Part shown: positions 46,775-60,444 of the stretch, piece by piece | Layout: every line of letters begins with the position of its first letter | How positions within the stretch are numbered: position 1 is the first letter of the stretch | From: Monilinia fructicola | Taxonomy: Eukaryota > Ascomycota > Leotiomycetes > Helotiales > Sclerotiniaceae | DNA: 64,000 bases | Direction of reading: 5' to 3' | Assembly: GCA_008692225.1 (NCBI GenBank) | Contig: VICG01000010.1 | Location: forward strand, 186,001-250,000 | Program-made: the position numbers and the translations under genes | The notes under the pieces: model-generated | Told to the model about the DNA's origin: nothing | The model's database searches: none | What the model saw: the letters and a program-made list of their open reading frames with translations, nothing else

Positions 46775-49255
46775 TCATTCTTCCTTGTTTCCATTGATTA
46801 AAGGTTCCTTCTCACTCATCTTCAATCCAAGTCCGTCAAATTCATCTTCTGAAGTGATGACGCCATCTGTCAATTCATCATCAGTTTGTATGGGGGTTTC
46901 CCCTTCAGCCTCACTACCTGTGACACTTCCCACAAGTAGACTCCTCATATCTTCTACGCTTATAATACTCTCGATGCTGCCTCTTCTAAATCCTTGCCTG
47001 GTTGATCTTCTTCCTGACTCAATTTCCCTTTCAACTTTCAATCGATTGGAAATAAACATCAATGTTGGAAATGCACTTTGTTGTCCAACGTGAAGCATCC
47101 TACTCAGTTGTTTCGGATTTGGATCACTAAGGATGCGCCAAAAATCTGAGATTACAGATCGTGGCCAGATTGTGATGTTTCCCGAAAATTGCTGAAGCCA
47201 AATCTCACTCCAATCTTGGCCCAAAGGACGGGGTAGTAATTCAAGGTGACGCACCACTTTTAACCATTTCTTAAGATCGAGTTTGAGGTATTGTTCAGTA
47301 GCGCTCCCGAGAAATCCACCTCTCCAACCTCTACCGCGTCTATGAGTGACTGGTTGTCCGACCGAACCTCGCGAAGAGAAGAAAAAGAGGTTAATATGAG
47401 GATTAACTTGAGAAACAATGCTAAAGTTGACATTGAAGTGTAGATTGAGTGCTTTCAATGGAATATCAGTTCGTAGACTGCCATCTTTCCATTTATGACC
47501 GAATGAATATGGTGCAATAGTACCATCTCGTTGTTTCATCATGAGTACAACAGGATTCAAAATACCCGGAACAGCTGCTGAAGCTAAAACCGCTGACCAG
47601 ATAACACAGTCGGGACTTGTGAGATAATTCGTCAAGATGGTAGGACTGTGTGGATCAGCAGGAACGCATGAGACATTAAGAATTCGGCCAGTTCGTTCGT
47701 ATGCTTCACGAAAGGTCATACTTCCTCGTGTGAACCAACTACATTTCCGAGCCCATTCTACTGAATCAAATCTAGCTCCTGATTTCCACCATCTGGGTAT
47801 CCAAGTGGTAAATGGCTCTGAGCAAGCATTGATACGACCAGCTAGGGCTGGTACAAGTAATGATTTTAATTCATCATTTGTTCTTGTGGCAACCAAAGCT
47901 GCCACTAAAGCACCTCCTGAAGTCCCTGTAATAACTTCTGGTAAAAGATTTGCATCCAACAATGCTTTGACAACTCCAAAATGATAATATGCAAAAGATG
48001 CACCGCCAGAAAGACATAGTGCTGTTCGACCAAAATTTGTATGCATTCGTTTGAAAAGCGTGCGCTTCTCTTCTTCTTGGAGTTCTCCTGATCTCGCGAG
48101 GATAGAAACTCCCTTTTCGACTAAATGTTTTGTCAGTACAACATCCTAATCCAGGCAAAGATTTTGGATTTACCTTCATCAATAAACTCCTGTACCAAAT
48201 CCTTCGTCCCATAATACGTCTGAGAGTACAATCTCGCATTTTCCACTCCGACAAAATTATTCTTTACGCATGCCTCGATTAACGCCTTCAAATCTTCAAC
48301 AGCCTTTGCCTTTGTCGTAGCATTCCCATTAGGTAAATTTCCTGTTCGCTCCTCTTGTTCAATTTTCCGTCTGCATCTTCGAATCTGTTCTACAACCCTT
48401 CGTACTGTCTTGGAATCATAGTATGCGTATTCGTCTTCGGCCTTCCAATTGTCATTTCCTAAAAATGTATCGAGTTCCTGTGCTTTTTTGACCCAGTCCC
48501 CATAGTTCGTGGTACTGTGTAATTGTTCTCGCAGTCGATTTCGTTTTCCCCTCCACTATGAAACCACAGAATTAGCAGATGAGCTTGTAAAAGTAAACCT
48601 CCAAAAGTTCAAGATGATATGCCACAGATTTTTGGATCTGGTACAACATACATCCTGCAGCGTTTCTCGACCGGCACGCATATACTCGAGCCAGAAAACC
48701 ACTTACCGCAATAAAATGTTCATATGTCCAAATGTACAATCTCGTAATCAAATATGAAAGTCCCAATCCCCCAATCCACATAAAAACAACCAACAGCAAC
48801 GGCCATTTTAAAATCGAATAGAGGTATCCTTCTCTCGTCTCGTCTTTACTCCTCCTTGGTTTCTTGCCCACCTTTCTCTTCTCTCCTTTCCTCTTCCCCC
48901 TTCCACCTAATCTCGTAGGATTAACCGGAGCCCAATCATTTTGTGCGGTGATGAACAAGCTCCCTCTATCTCCAGGTGTATTCGATCCACTTCCCCCAAG
49001 TGCCACCTTGCTATTTCTTCGTATATCAAAACTACTCCGATGTGGCGTAGATGGTTCTCTTGGACTTTGCACTTGTGAATATATTGATAAATCGTCAGAA
49101 CTAGGACTTGGATCTGGTGCACTTAAGGCATTGGAAAATGCTTGAAGATGTTCCTCAGAGATGAACTCGCGGTGGAAATCTGGAAGGAGCGATTCGTCGT
49201 AACCTTCTTCTGAAAGAGGCGATGGACCATCTGTTTTATGGCGCAAATCCGCCAT
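46775..49255 (-). CDS. Patatin-like triacylglycerol lipase / phospholipase
   Basis: Three exons on the minus strand (49255-48707, 48555-48174, 48120-46775) join in frame to 758 residues. Introns are 151 and 53 nt, the second with a CTGAC branch site. Residues about 150-171 form one membrane segment (WPLLLVVFMWIGGLGLSYLI). Exon 2 (184-310) matches the DUF3336 region that precedes the lipase domain in fungal Tgl3/Tgl4-like proteins. The patatin domain shows the Gly-rich oxyanion loop (LSGGASFAYYHFG), the nucleophile elbow GTSGG with Ser378, and the catalytic Asp523 in KDGS. Such enzymes hydrolyse triacylglycerol or phospholipid at lipid droplets or the ER. The tail is acidic and probably disordered. 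The exact substrate is inference. Confidence 0.93.
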
Positions 49256-49967
49256 AATGTTGTCGTATTATTGGTTGTTCAGGAGAAGATAGAAACTCTG
49301 ATTATCCTCCTGCATTATATTTGCATTAAGAATGGGGCTTTGAGTGTTAAATATATGAACGAGAATAGCTAACATGGAACTGTGGGGTGGATGGATATGT
49401 TGAGTTATGTTGGGGGACTTCGCATCCGAGAATACTACAGTACTAGTAATAAGTAGTTATGACGTAGATATGCTAGTTTCCCACTAATATGAAATATACT
49501 TGTCGTCGCTGGTCACATTGCTATAAAGCTTCGAGTATTCATTGTTTCGCAGCAGAGTTAAAATAATACAAAGCTTAGAGGTTATTTACTATGCATCCCT
49601 ACCTTGGTACCTTAATCATAGAATGGATATATCATATGATGCTTATGATAGCCTGGTCACTGAGACCCTTATTTCATTCCAAATCACTAACATCTACCTA
49701 TTGTAGCACATTCAAAAACTTCAAATACAAGAGTCATGGTGTCTGTGTTGAGAGAGAGATAAAAGTCTTGATCGCGATACTATGCTGGTACAAACATGTT
49801 GGCTGGTTCGGTTCCTGAAGTGCAACTCCCGTAAGAGCTTCCGGGACCTACCAAAAAAGCATTGAAAAAACGACCTTTGTGTAACTCCGTCCATCGTAAC
49901 AGATCTCCATAAGAAATCACCTTCTTCATCCGATATGCCTACCCCCTAACCACTTTCTCGCCATTAT
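49256..49967. other. Spacer between the patatin-like gene and SAR1
   Basis: About 710 bases with the patatin-like gene's promoter (minus strand) and the 3' end of SAR1. The short open frame at 49591-49818 has no coding character. Confidence 0.5.
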
Positions 49968-50898
<931 letters not shown>

Positions 50899-52692
50899 CT
50901 TGTATGATATTAACTTGTATTGTCGGATTTAGTGTTGAAGTGTTCTCAAAGGGGGAGGTTGATGAAAGTCAGATTGTTGGTTCTGATATCGAAAGTTCAC
51001 AGATACGTGGATAGATTTGGCCTGACTGACGCTAGTAATATATGTGCCTTAATAGTAGGGCATTCACACATTAATGCGCCACTCATGATATCTGTGCCAC
51101 AACATGTTAAAAAGAGCATAGTGTACGTAGGAATTTGTGAATCTTAAGATCTTGAGGACCAGAGGAATAATCAAAGGAAAGGAAAAGGGAAAGGGAAAGA
51201 AAAAGACAGCTTTCCTCATTCTATGAGTTCATTCGAGACTAGTTTTATTATGATTGAGAGGCAGATTCAAAGTTAAGGCTAAATTCCTTCCCTGCCCTTT
51301 TTGGCGTGGGCTCAGAGCTAGGAAGGCTGGTCACCATAATTACTCAGGTAGAACTACTTGTATAGTTCACATCTTTTTTGAATCACTTTGGAATAGGGAC
51401 AGTCTCTGAATACAGAAAAGTTGATTTTCTTACTCCAATATGTCACTGTTTTCATGTCTCATCAAGACGTTTTCCAAATACTGCGAGACCTTTCTAGTGG
51501 AAAGAATCAATTACCCAAATCTTCACTCTTATATACTGCGTCAAGATTGACCAAGGTGTGTGTAAGTTCTTGATAGTCATTTTGTCATGAATAGCATCGG
51601 CTGTCCTTTTGGAAACTTTCATTCATCTAGTTTTCATCTGATATAACAATACTCAAGCCAATGTCCTTATAAGCCAGATGACCATGAACCTCGTCTTTTA
51701 CTTTCCAAAATTCCCTATTACCAAAGGCTATTCATTTTCGTGTAGGCACTACGTCTTTCCCATTCCTCGTCTATTCTAATACTCGCTTGCTGGATTGACA
51801 GTTAGTTTTACCTGGACCCTCCCTGATATTTTGTTGAAAGTCAAGCTTGGAGAAAGGCCACTTTATTATATTCTTTCATATACTAAGCAGCCCACGTTAT
51901 TAACCAAGAGACCTACAACTTTTCGAGTTGTTGCGCAGCACTCCGTAGGCTGGAAAATACTCATCATGGCGGCATCTGCGAACAACTGAATTCTCGTGGG
52001 GCCTCCCCGTCCTTCTTTCTTTCTGGGAAAGTGGAGGGACTAGGGAAGAAGGTCATGAACTATAGCAGATTTCTGTCTGATTTCTATCTAACCAAATATC
52101 GGGAGATGGCTGCAACGATACACCAATCAAGTATCATGAAATTGCACTGTCCATTGTATATTGCAAACTCAATATTCAGTTCTGTTTGGCACAGTAATGA
52201 TACCAGTCTCCTTGAGGGGAAACTCGCAAAAGCGACCTACCGTTGCACGCGAGTGACAAGTGCGTAACCCATTACAAATGAATACCTCCAAGGAGCTTAT
52301 CATTGTCTAGTATATCGTGACAGACCTAATATCGGCATTAATGGAAGTATCCATGGGTATCTATGGTAGATTGAAATTTTGCTTACTTTGGAAATTACAA
52401 TAAACAAAATGACCAAGTATCACTGGCAATAAACGTAGTAAATATCGAAATACTTGACGGGTTTTATTTTGAAGTCATAGAACTATACTCGTATAATGAT
52501 CCTTGATACGGAGTATATACCCAATGAACCAAATAAAATATTACATAATCATTTATCCACCCAGGAAAGAACACTACAAAAAATAACTATCCCCCCCCAA
52601 CCAACTGAACAGGTCCTTTCAAAAACAAAACAGAATCGATGGCCAATTTTGAAAAGAGCCTCTGTTCGTATGACAAAATGATAAAAACAATT
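50899..52692. other. Intergenic, no gene seen
   Basis: About 1.8 kb. The left end should include the SAR1 promoter. Open frames at 50920-51147, 51795-51989 and 52031-52267 are short and unconvincing. No repeat array, RNA gene or transposon end was seen. Confidence 0.5.
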
Positions 52693-52790
52693 CGACACCT
52701 GTGTGATTCGAACACACGCTCCCGAAGGAAATGCCTACCTCTGCTCTTTCGAGTAGCAGGGCATCGCGTTAACCACTCCGCCAAAGTGCC
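52693..52790 (-). tRNA. tRNA-Ser(GCU) with a 17-nt intron
   Basis: The minus strand folds as a class II tRNA. The acceptor GGCACTT pairs with AGGTGTC, followed by discriminator G. The rest fits: a D arm, an anticodon stem ATGCC/GGCAT with loop CTGCTA giving anticodon GCU (52757-52755), a long variable arm (TTTCCTTCGGGAG), and the T arm GTGTG-TTCGAAT-CACAC. Between A37 and position 38 lies the intron CTCGAAAGAGCAGAGGT (52753-52737). Its AGCAG can pair with the anticodon, as is usual for eukaryotic tRNA introns. A TTTTT Pol III terminator follows on the minus strand. It decodes AGC/AGU serine codons. Confidence 0.95.
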
Positions 52791-53214
52791 TGGTTGATTG
52801 ATGTTTGGTGCTGACTTTTTAAATATATAACCCACATAACGAACTCTATTCTTCTATCCAGCCGAGGTAATATCGCCGATCCAAGCGATATTCTCTCCAG
52901 ATTGGAATAATCTTGAGATACCTAACCTTGGAATGTTCCAACAGTTGTTCTCTCATTCATGATTGCAAGGCGCATGTACATACTGTTCTGGAAAGAGTCC
53001 CTGCGGGTGATCTAACCAAAAGATAAGTTTCAAGTAGGTACCTACATGTATGAAAATACTCATGTGGCAAACATTCCTTTTCCAAAGTTTTTCTCTCAGC
53101 TGTTGGCTCTTGAATCTTTAAGCGAGTATTTGGCGTAATTATGGTAGAGCGAATGATTTATTAGTATAGTAGTAGGTAGTAAGTAGTAAGTAGTACGTAC
53201 GTTCAACTCAATCT

Positions 53215-53320
53215 CAGACATGCAACCTCTCTCTATCAGACATGCAACCTCTATCAGACATGCAACCTCTATCAGACATGCAACCTCTATCAGACATGCA
53301 ACCTCTATCAGACATGCAAC
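53215..53320 (+). repeat. 18-bp tandem array
   Basis: Five to six copies of CAGACATGCAACCTCTAT, the first with a two-base insertion. Read on the minus strand it gives VACLIE repeats inside a 93-codon open frame (53377-53096), probably by chance. There are no spacers, so it is not a CRISPR array. Confidence 0.92.
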
Positions 53321-53397
53321 CAAACATTCAAGACAATTCAATCGACCAATCAAAAGGCAATATAAGGAAAAAGTCACTGGTTCCCTAGGATCTTGAT

Positions 53398-53450
53398 TTC
53401 TCTTCGCTCTCTTCGCTCTCTTCGCTCTTTTCGCTCTTTTCGCTCTTCTC
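53398..53450 (+). repeat. CTCTTCG-type tandem array
   Basis: About five copies of the nine-base unit TCTTCGCTC with T/C variation, 80 bases from the 18-bp array. Confidence 0.85.
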
Positions 53451-56400
53451 AGGCAAGCATCTCCATGTTCATGAATTTGCGCTCAATTTCAGACATGCAA
53501 CAAAAAAGCATCAGTCTCTCGATTCTTTGTTTAAGAATTATCAACGTACCAATCAAGAGCTACTCTGCTGTGGAGTCACACAATCTTTGACAAAGAAGTT
53601 TCGCTTCCCCTTCTTTTAGTTTTGAACGTGCAATTTATTAATTAATTAATGCCGAAGATTATGGGATCTTCGACAGAATCTAGAAAAACCTCCGAGTCAC
53701 TATTCCCAAAGCTGCCCACAATCCTCTGTCCAAATAAAGCAAAGGATCAGATTTTGATTTTGTTGCACATCTGATATCTGAAACATTTTTTTGGCCTTAT
53801 TTGGTCTGTACAGTAAGTACAAAGAAGTTCATTGCCTTTATCTCGAAAAGTAGATGTGGAATTTGTTTTGCCTGGTAGCAGCGAATGGGATTTTCCGGGT
53901 TATATCTACTGAAGCTTTTTGTTGCCTGCTTGTCGGCAAGAAAGTTCCTTTGATGAACAATATAATATTGGATTGCGGGGTTGAAGGAAGGAATAGGAGA
54001 TTTTACCCCATACTGGTGTTGAGCTTGCGGTTAAAATTTCCCAGGATATCTCAAGGCACTGGGCAGTCAGGCAGATTACTAGGTAGTTATAAGATATGCA
54101 TGTTCAAAGAATAATAGCACGGCTGTTTCGATGCTTCAGATCATATGTCATTCGGTCTTTGTTTCTATACCACAACTTATATATGCGATATACAACAAAC
54201 ATGATTCACAGCATTCTGTTCAATGGCATATGGAATTTTGAGTGAACATCCTAGAGTAGAACGGTCAGGATGATCAAGATATCAGGCAAGCCAATTTATA
54301 ATTTGAGTTAGTGCAATTCTCCTGGTTGGTATTGGTCTCTTTTCGAAAGCTTGCTCCTCAAATAACTCGCAATCAACTGTACAATCTCTGGTAGGTCAAA
54401 ATAGCATCAACCTTCTGTAGAGACGAATCTAGGCCATAGATTGCAATATAATCAGACGGCGACTATTTGTTGAATTCAATATTCCGCTATGTGATACATC
54501 TACGAGAAGGCCTACTCCATAACCCGGTGCGTTATTCAGATAGTTGAATTCCAAAATAACCCAGAGTCTATCTAACTGTAGAATTACAAAAACAGCCAGT
54601 TCCCATATGATCAAGTGAATGGATTATAAACCCAGAACTGTTTGCGCACAACGAACAAGTAAGAGCTGGGTTCCCATAACTAGCACACTCAAATCTTGTC
54701 ACTTGGTGTTCAACATCCACAAATGAATTCACTCTTAGCTAGACATCTCCCTGGCTAATGGATACACCTTCATTCTCTCAATACCTTTTTCATCTCTGCT
54801 AAATGGGCTTTTCATGATTCACTGCTCTAACTAATGAATTTGATCCGAAGATTATTTGATGACAACTCTAGACCTCTTGTTGCATATCAACAGACACCTG
54901 GTTGTGCACAGCTAAACGTCCTAAGCAGATCTAGCTTATGTTAAGGATGAGGTCGGATTCACTAGCTGTCTCAATATTTTCAAACAGCTATTAATAAATC
55001 ACTTAAAACCCAATACAGCTAGCTACCTTGCAGATATGCAACAAAAACGTGAAAAGATCTGAAAGCTAACACTTTAGACCCTTTCGGTTATATTCTAGGT
55101 TGAAATAATCAAGACAAGTACTTCCAATAATTCAATCCAACCCACGATAAAAGAACATTGCCCAGAAGCTTTCAGATACGTATCTACGATGTCTATTTCG
55201 AACCCAGTGACTTAAGTTCCAAACACTATCACCCGAAGCATCTGATTTTAGACTACATTGGTTGAGGTTTGTTCCTCTAAAACTTTACCGTTCATCGGGA
55301 AATATAAACTAAATACACATATTATCTCGGGTTTGGATTGGGCCCTGTATCTATTGTTCTCGTCTGAGGTAACTCAATGATTTCTCATCAGGTGTTTATC
55401 ATGACTTTAGGGCTGCCCAAGTATTAGTACGTAGGTGCACCAGGTGGTGTTAAAACAAGAGTTAACCATACTCTATCTACAAATGTTCCGAAACATGGCA
55501 GTCAAGTAAATGTCTGACTAGGAAACATCAGATTTATCTCGTTGCAGAATCCCAGATAGACGCGTCAAAACCACTCAATCACGCCTGGGTAAAATAATGC
55601 TTGCGATTGAAGGAGTTACGTTCACATTTTGAAAGGAAGATTGTATGTGACAAGTTTTATTAACATCTTATTTAAAAGTGTTGGGTATCCATAAGTATCC
55701 AGAAGCTGGCATCAGCTATTTCTCCCATACAAGTTATGTGACACCATGACATTCAACTCCAACAAATACCCAACACAATTTCCCCGACATCTAGACATCC
55801 CATCAGAACGTTGCGCCTGCTCGCCTAATGTCCAACGTCGTGAATTTCGACCTGAAACATTTAGGCCAAAATGATGCTATACCTATATCCCGAGCCCTGG
55901 TCTCGAGATACTGATGAACTGGGATGTCAATGGATTTCGAGCACCATATGCTGATTAATAAACTTTATAATAACTGTAAGCTTCTCGTCTATACTAACAG
56001 CAGGACCGAGATCCCCTCAGCTTCATCCATTCCTCAAAATGGCCGCGAGAGCCGCCACTAGGCCTGGCGGAATCAGTTGCATTCCATCATAATCAAAATT
56101 GTGAGTCTTGCCGTCTTCATGATGATAGCAGAATCGGACTGTCTTGGTACAAAGACAAGTAATGTCTCCCAAATACCGTAGTAGCCCCCTGATTTGTAGA
56201 CAGTGACTACTCGCACGCTTTTTTTGTGAAACTGCCGCCAATAACTATGGATATGATAATAGGAAAGATCGAAAGCAAGGATAGAAGGGAGAGGGGAGAA
56301 TAATGGAAGGGAAGGGAAGAGAAGGGAATGGGGTGGAACTCTATAGAAGGATCTTTTTAAGATGACCTGGCTTAAATATTCGAAACCCACGGCCAGAAAT

Positions 56401-56930
56401 GGAACCCAAATTCATGATATAGTGGCGTGTATATAACGTGTATACTAGTTACCAGTAATCGCTTTCCGATATTGACAGTCTACAGGCAGAAGAGAGGAAA
56501 TCCGAAGCTAGAAACTAGCACCTTAAAGTCTTCTATTAACTTCTTCACATCTCTTCACCCTCTAGAGGGTAGAGGAGTAGAAGGATGAGAGGGAGTGATG
56601 ATGACGGGCCTCAGCGCAATGCTGTGTTTTAAATGCAAAAATTTGAAGAAAGTCTGGTACAACACCAACTTTGATGTGTCCATTAGTATAGGTACCTCAT
56701 ATTTCTTTGACGAAACTATTTGCAATATGCTGTTGGGACCTAGCCTTATCCCAATCTGGACGGTTCGCGGCTTTCTGTTTTAGGTTTCGAAGGTTGTTCC
56801 TTTCTTCATTTTTTGGGGAAGTGATAACACTGCTGTCGACACGCATGAACCGTACGCTTTTCAAGCAAAAACACAGCAAAGATTGAGCACAATAAAGATT
56901 AGCATAATAACATCTCTCATTAGCAATTAC

Positions 56931-58005
56931 TCAACCCATCAACTGTCTAATGTCCTCTGGCGGCCATCTGACCTGAGCAAAACTAAGACACCTCTTAATG
57001 CTCTGTAGAAATTTTCTCGTAATTTCATCACCCATCACATGTCCTTTATCACTCTCGTGCAACTTTTCGCGTGCACTACGCTCGTGAATGCCCACCATGG
57101 TAACACCAATTGGCCACGCAGCTTTACCAATACTAAGACGTAGATATCCATCATTTGCATCCACGTAGCGTTTTTCCTGGGCTGCTTTGACAATTTCGAC
57201 AATAGGTTCGAGAATTCCTTCATCCAGATCTCCCTTTTCAAATTTGCGAAATAACTAGACACCGTTAATCCATAAAAGCAGGACATATATGCGAAGTAAG
57301 ACTTACCGGAGTCATATTCTGCTTACTCTGGACCATAGCATTATAAGCCGCCTTACTAGCAAAAGTATCTCTCTTTTCCTTTTCCAAAGCATGCTCCCAC
57401 TCCCCAAGCACCATCGTAAAATAACTCGCCAACTGTCTAAACAGGTATTTTCTCCCCTCCTCATCCTTCGGTACAGTTTCAACCTTCATGTCCTTCTCCT
57501 CGACCAAGGCCAACGTCGTAGGAATCGGGCCCGTGGTCATCACAACGCCCAATTTCTTGTACCTCCTCAACCTCTGTTTATGACTCTCCGCAAACAACTT
57601 CGCAGGATGTCCCATCTCTCTTAACTTCTCTACCAACTCCTCATCTGGGATATCATCCTCCTCAACCTCCACACTCTCCTCCTTCACCAATTCCGGTAAC
57701 CCTAATCTCTTCCTCCTCTTCCTTTCTTCCTCCGCTTCTCTCTCCTCCCTTTGTTTCTTCGACTCTTCAGCTAATCTTCTACGCTTCTCTTCGCGTGCTT
57801 TATTGGCCTCTGCTTCTTCATCCTCGCGTTTGCGCTTTTGTGCCAATTTGGCTTCGCGGTCGGCTTCGATGGCTCGCTGCTCAGCAAGATATTTGGCCTG
57901 ACGTTCAGCTTCTATTTCGGAACGTTTCATATACTTCTTCGACGTATCGGCAGAGGCTTCGCTCTTCTTAGATATCTCTTTGGCCATAAGAGATGCGAAA
58001 TCCAT
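56931..58005 (-). CDS. PRP18: Pre-mRNA-splicing factor 18
   Basis: Two exons on the minus strand (58005-57307 and 57254-56931) join in phase across a 52-nt intron (GTAAGT donor, CTAG acceptor), giving 340 residues. Residues 1-115 are a highly charged, Lys/Glu/Arg-rich coiled region. Residues 117-150 (DDIPDEELVEKLREMGHPA, then LFAESHKQRLRRYKKL) are the PRP4-like/SFM motif. From about 185 to the end is the Prp18 domain, with LFRQLASYFTMVLGEWE, the conserved loop DANDGYLRLSIGKAAWPIG and VTMVGIHERSAREK. Prp18 acts in the second catalytic step of nuclear pre-mRNA splicing with Slu7 and U5 snRNP, promoting 3' splice-site docking. It is divergent from SAP18, with starts 317 bases apart. Confidence 0.96.
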
Positions 58006-58322
58006 GATGGCAGTTTGGATGTTTGCGCCGGATAAGATTAAATTTATGTTATTTGTATTGGTGATTTGGAATTCAAATGTGTCTATGATTTGTCTCTATA
58101 TCTTCCCTCGATTTGATGGATAAACTATTTGCCGCGTTGAATTGTTGTATAATTGGAAGATGATGTTGCCGTCAGATTGCAGAAAGAGTACAAAGCCCAA
58201 GGCTGAACATTTTTTGACAAGGCCTAGATTCTGCCTCGAGAACTTCTTCACCTCCAGTTCCATCCCACGACTTTCATACCTCCCTCTCATGAGCCATAAT
58301 TATCGTAGTGAATAATATAAAG
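58006..58322. promoter_or_regulatory. Shared promoter region of PRP18 and SAP18
   Basis: Only 317 bases separate the two divergent start codons, so both promoters must lie here or overlap the genes. No specific factor site is claimed. Confidence 0.55.
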
Positions 58323-59147
58323 ATGGCAATGACAACTCTAACGAAAATTGATCGCAACACAACCGTTCCATTCCATCTTAAGCTTTTCTACAAAAGTGGA
58401 TCATTTCATAGGTAAAGAAATAAAGCTCAGCCTTCTCCTTGAAATCGTAGTTTTTGTTTAACTTGTGAATGTAGACTGGAGGAATTTAGTCCACATGGGG
58501 AATTACCTCTCCATGTCAATATATCTACATGGCAATCATGTACATTACGCGAATTATCACATTTACTAGCGACAGCGCTGCCAGATCTTCTCCCCGATCC
58601 TGCGATTGGCACCCGTCTTTCATACCGTCTTATATTTCCCGATACACGACCTTCTGCTAGTGGCCCTGGAAGATACACGACTAAAGATTTGGGTAGCGTG
58701 GTAATTGGGGATGGTGGACCTGGAATTTTGCCAGATGAGGAAGAAAGCGCGATTGTTTCGGGAGGAATTATGGCTGGGGAATTAATGGGAGAACCGGAGA
58801 AGACATTACAGGATGCGAGGTTTGTTATAGGAGATTATGTTTCGTGTGCTATATTACCACCCATGGCAGATGGCGGAGTTGCACCACCACCTAGTGGTCC
58901 ATCGAGGGGAGGGTTTGGGGGAAGAGGTATGGGGCCAAGAGAGAATGGATTTGGGGGTGGATATAGAGGGAGAGGCAGTTCAAGAGGAGGAGGATTTGGA
59001 CAGGGAATAGGTCCGGGCCTCGGAGCAGGTGGTGTACCTAGTGGAGAATGGAGGAGAGGAGAGAGAATACCAGATGGTCCATCTGGGGGAAGAGGTCGTG
59101 GGTATGGAGGTGGAGGTGGATTTGGAGGTGGGAGGGGCCGATATTGA
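58323..59147 (+). CDS. SAP18: Histone deacetylase complex subunit SAP18 with an RG-rich tail
   Basis: Exons 58323-58411 and 58475-59147, with a 63-nt intron, encode 253 residues. The start MAMTTLTKIDRNTTVPFHLK leads into the ubiquitin-like SAP18 fold. Hallmarks are LFYKSGSFHR, STWQSCTLRELSHLL, ALPDLLPDPAIGTRLSYRLI, FPDTRP, GRYTTKDLGSVVIGDGG and DARFVIGDYVSCAILPP. SAP18 is a subunit of the Sin3-HDAC corepressor and of the exon-junction-linked ASAP complex. After residue 160 comes a 90-residue tail dominated by Gly, Arg and Pro with several RGG/RG motifs, a likely RNA-binding and arginine-methylation substrate (inference). The animal protein lacks such a tail. Confidence 0.95.
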
Positions 59148-59573
59148 GGAGTGAGATCAATGATACCAATTATCACGCTATAACGAATGACGACGTTGTT
59201 ATTTCCTTGAACCACTAAATATGATATTTTCCTCAATTTACAGTCATGTACTGGAGCGCGAGTATTTTCCTTCGTTCAATCTCATCTCAAATTTACCGCA
59301 ATGATCTGAATAGGTGAAGAAATCGCTGATTCGCAGTTTGGAAGGCTATTGGATCAGTCCTACAAAAGTTATATCGGTAGCAAAAAGCCCCTAAAAGTTA
59401 TCAATACCAAGACCCAACAGACATGCCTTAAACCTTGATGATATCGCAAACTCAATTCCATAGACTTTGATTGTCCCATAACGGCTCTCATGATATCTCT
59501 TCTCGACATATGTACAGCTTCTACCCATTCGTTTCGGTCCAATTCCTCCACTCTTCATTCACATCTCTGCTCT

Positions 59574-60022
59574 TTAACGTTCTGCAATAACATCCCCCCT
59601 ACGCTTTCCCCTCATATCCCATTTTCCCTATTCGAGGTTAGCTCTTCATCACCATACTCTAAGCTCATCCGTCCTAGATTGCATATAAAATCTTACATCA
59701 GTGGCATAAGCCATATAGCCAAAGATACCCGGAATCACGGCTCCAAAAACAAATGTGATTGCAGCAGTTCGGCCCGTCCAGCGAAAGTACTTGTGACGAT
59801 TTGTGATCATATCTATCTCAGATCAGTCTCTCCAATTATTTCACGTTCTGTCTCTGCTATTCCGAGTATGGTATGCGCTGCGAATGGCATGTCACAGTTG
59901 TAAGACAAAACGTACTATTGTATTTGACCAACGCGGGGTCCATCGCGAGTGCTATTTCTCGTCAGTTTTCCATTCAATCTATATACAATCGTGATATACA
60001 AACAGTGATTATGTCCCGCCAT
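59574..60022 (-). CDS. NADH:ubiquinone oxidoreductase accessory subunit, NDUFB4-like
   Basis: Four small exons on the minus strand (60022-60004, 59951-59916, 59812-59697, 59627-59574) join in frame to 74 residues. The first donor is GTTTGT; the others are GTACGT and GTAAGA. The protein starts MAGHNHSLAMDPALVKYNN, continues RHKYFRWTGRTAAITFVFG, has one membrane segment ending GYMAYATD, and closes with GKWDMRGKRRGDVIAER. This layout fits the fungal B15/NDUFB4-type subunit of mitochondrial complex I, a single-pass inner-membrane protein of the distal membrane arm. The exons are too short to appear as an ORF. It converges on SAP18 and is divergent from the GST gene. Confidence 0.85.
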
Positions 60023-60444
60023 TGTGAATGAAGTTTTGTGAGTATAGAGCACTTGTGCTGTTAACTTTCTCTGCCTTTTGATACTATCTAGCTGTAAATT
60101 GAGGTTCGCGATGTTGAGCTAAGATGTGTCGGCGAGACGTTTTGCCGATCCGAAGTCATACAAAGTGAGATTTACATCTGATGCAGGGAAATCCTGAATG
60201 AATTTGCTATCTCCAGTTTTCTTACAGGTTATCGATTGTGCCGAGGTGGGCTGGGAGGAGCTAGTTAGCTTGCTTATGGGATATTTAGTTTCGATGGTGG
60301 AATGAATTGAGGAAGTTTGAAATCCTTTCCTTTGCATCTTTGTATCTTTGCATTTTGAATATCTTCTCATAGTTTATCCTGTTATATCAATCGTGAATTG
60401 ACTTCAATCGCAACATACCTACTACATAATATACTATTGTAGTC
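60023..60444. promoter_or_regulatory. Shared promoter region of the NDUFB4-like and GST genes
   Basis: The 422 bases between divergent start codons should contain both promoters. An 83-codon minus-strand ATG frame (60370-60119, ending DFGSAKRLADTS) lies inside it. I regard this as chance or as an upstream ORF of the NDUFB4-like transcript. Confidence 0.5.

Larger units (their letters stand above)
52791..56930. other. Gene-poor stretch between tRNA-Ser and PRP18
   Basis: About 4.1 kb with two short tandem arrays (listed) and no supported protein gene. Open frames at 53854-54114 and 56023-56390 are short, and those on the minus strand lack an upstream ATG. The final few hundred bases should carry the 3' end of PRP18. 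Confidence 0.5.

Noticed and set aside
53215..53320. Possible CRISPR-like array
   Set aside because: Units are directly adjacent with no spacers, and the DNA is eukaryotic; it is a plain minisatellite.
56023..56241. 72-codon minus-strand ORF with protein-like tail (DGMQLIPPGLVAALAAI)
   Set aside because: It has no ATG near the start, no homologous domain, and another open frame overlaps it.
58835..59236. 133-codon Pro-rich minus-strand ORF
   Set aside because: It is the antisense of the Gly/Arg-rich SAP18 tail.
60119..60370. 83-codon minus-strand ORF ending DFGSAKRLADTS
   Set aside because: It fills the 422-base divergent promoter between two well-supported genes; DFG alone is not evidence of a kinase.
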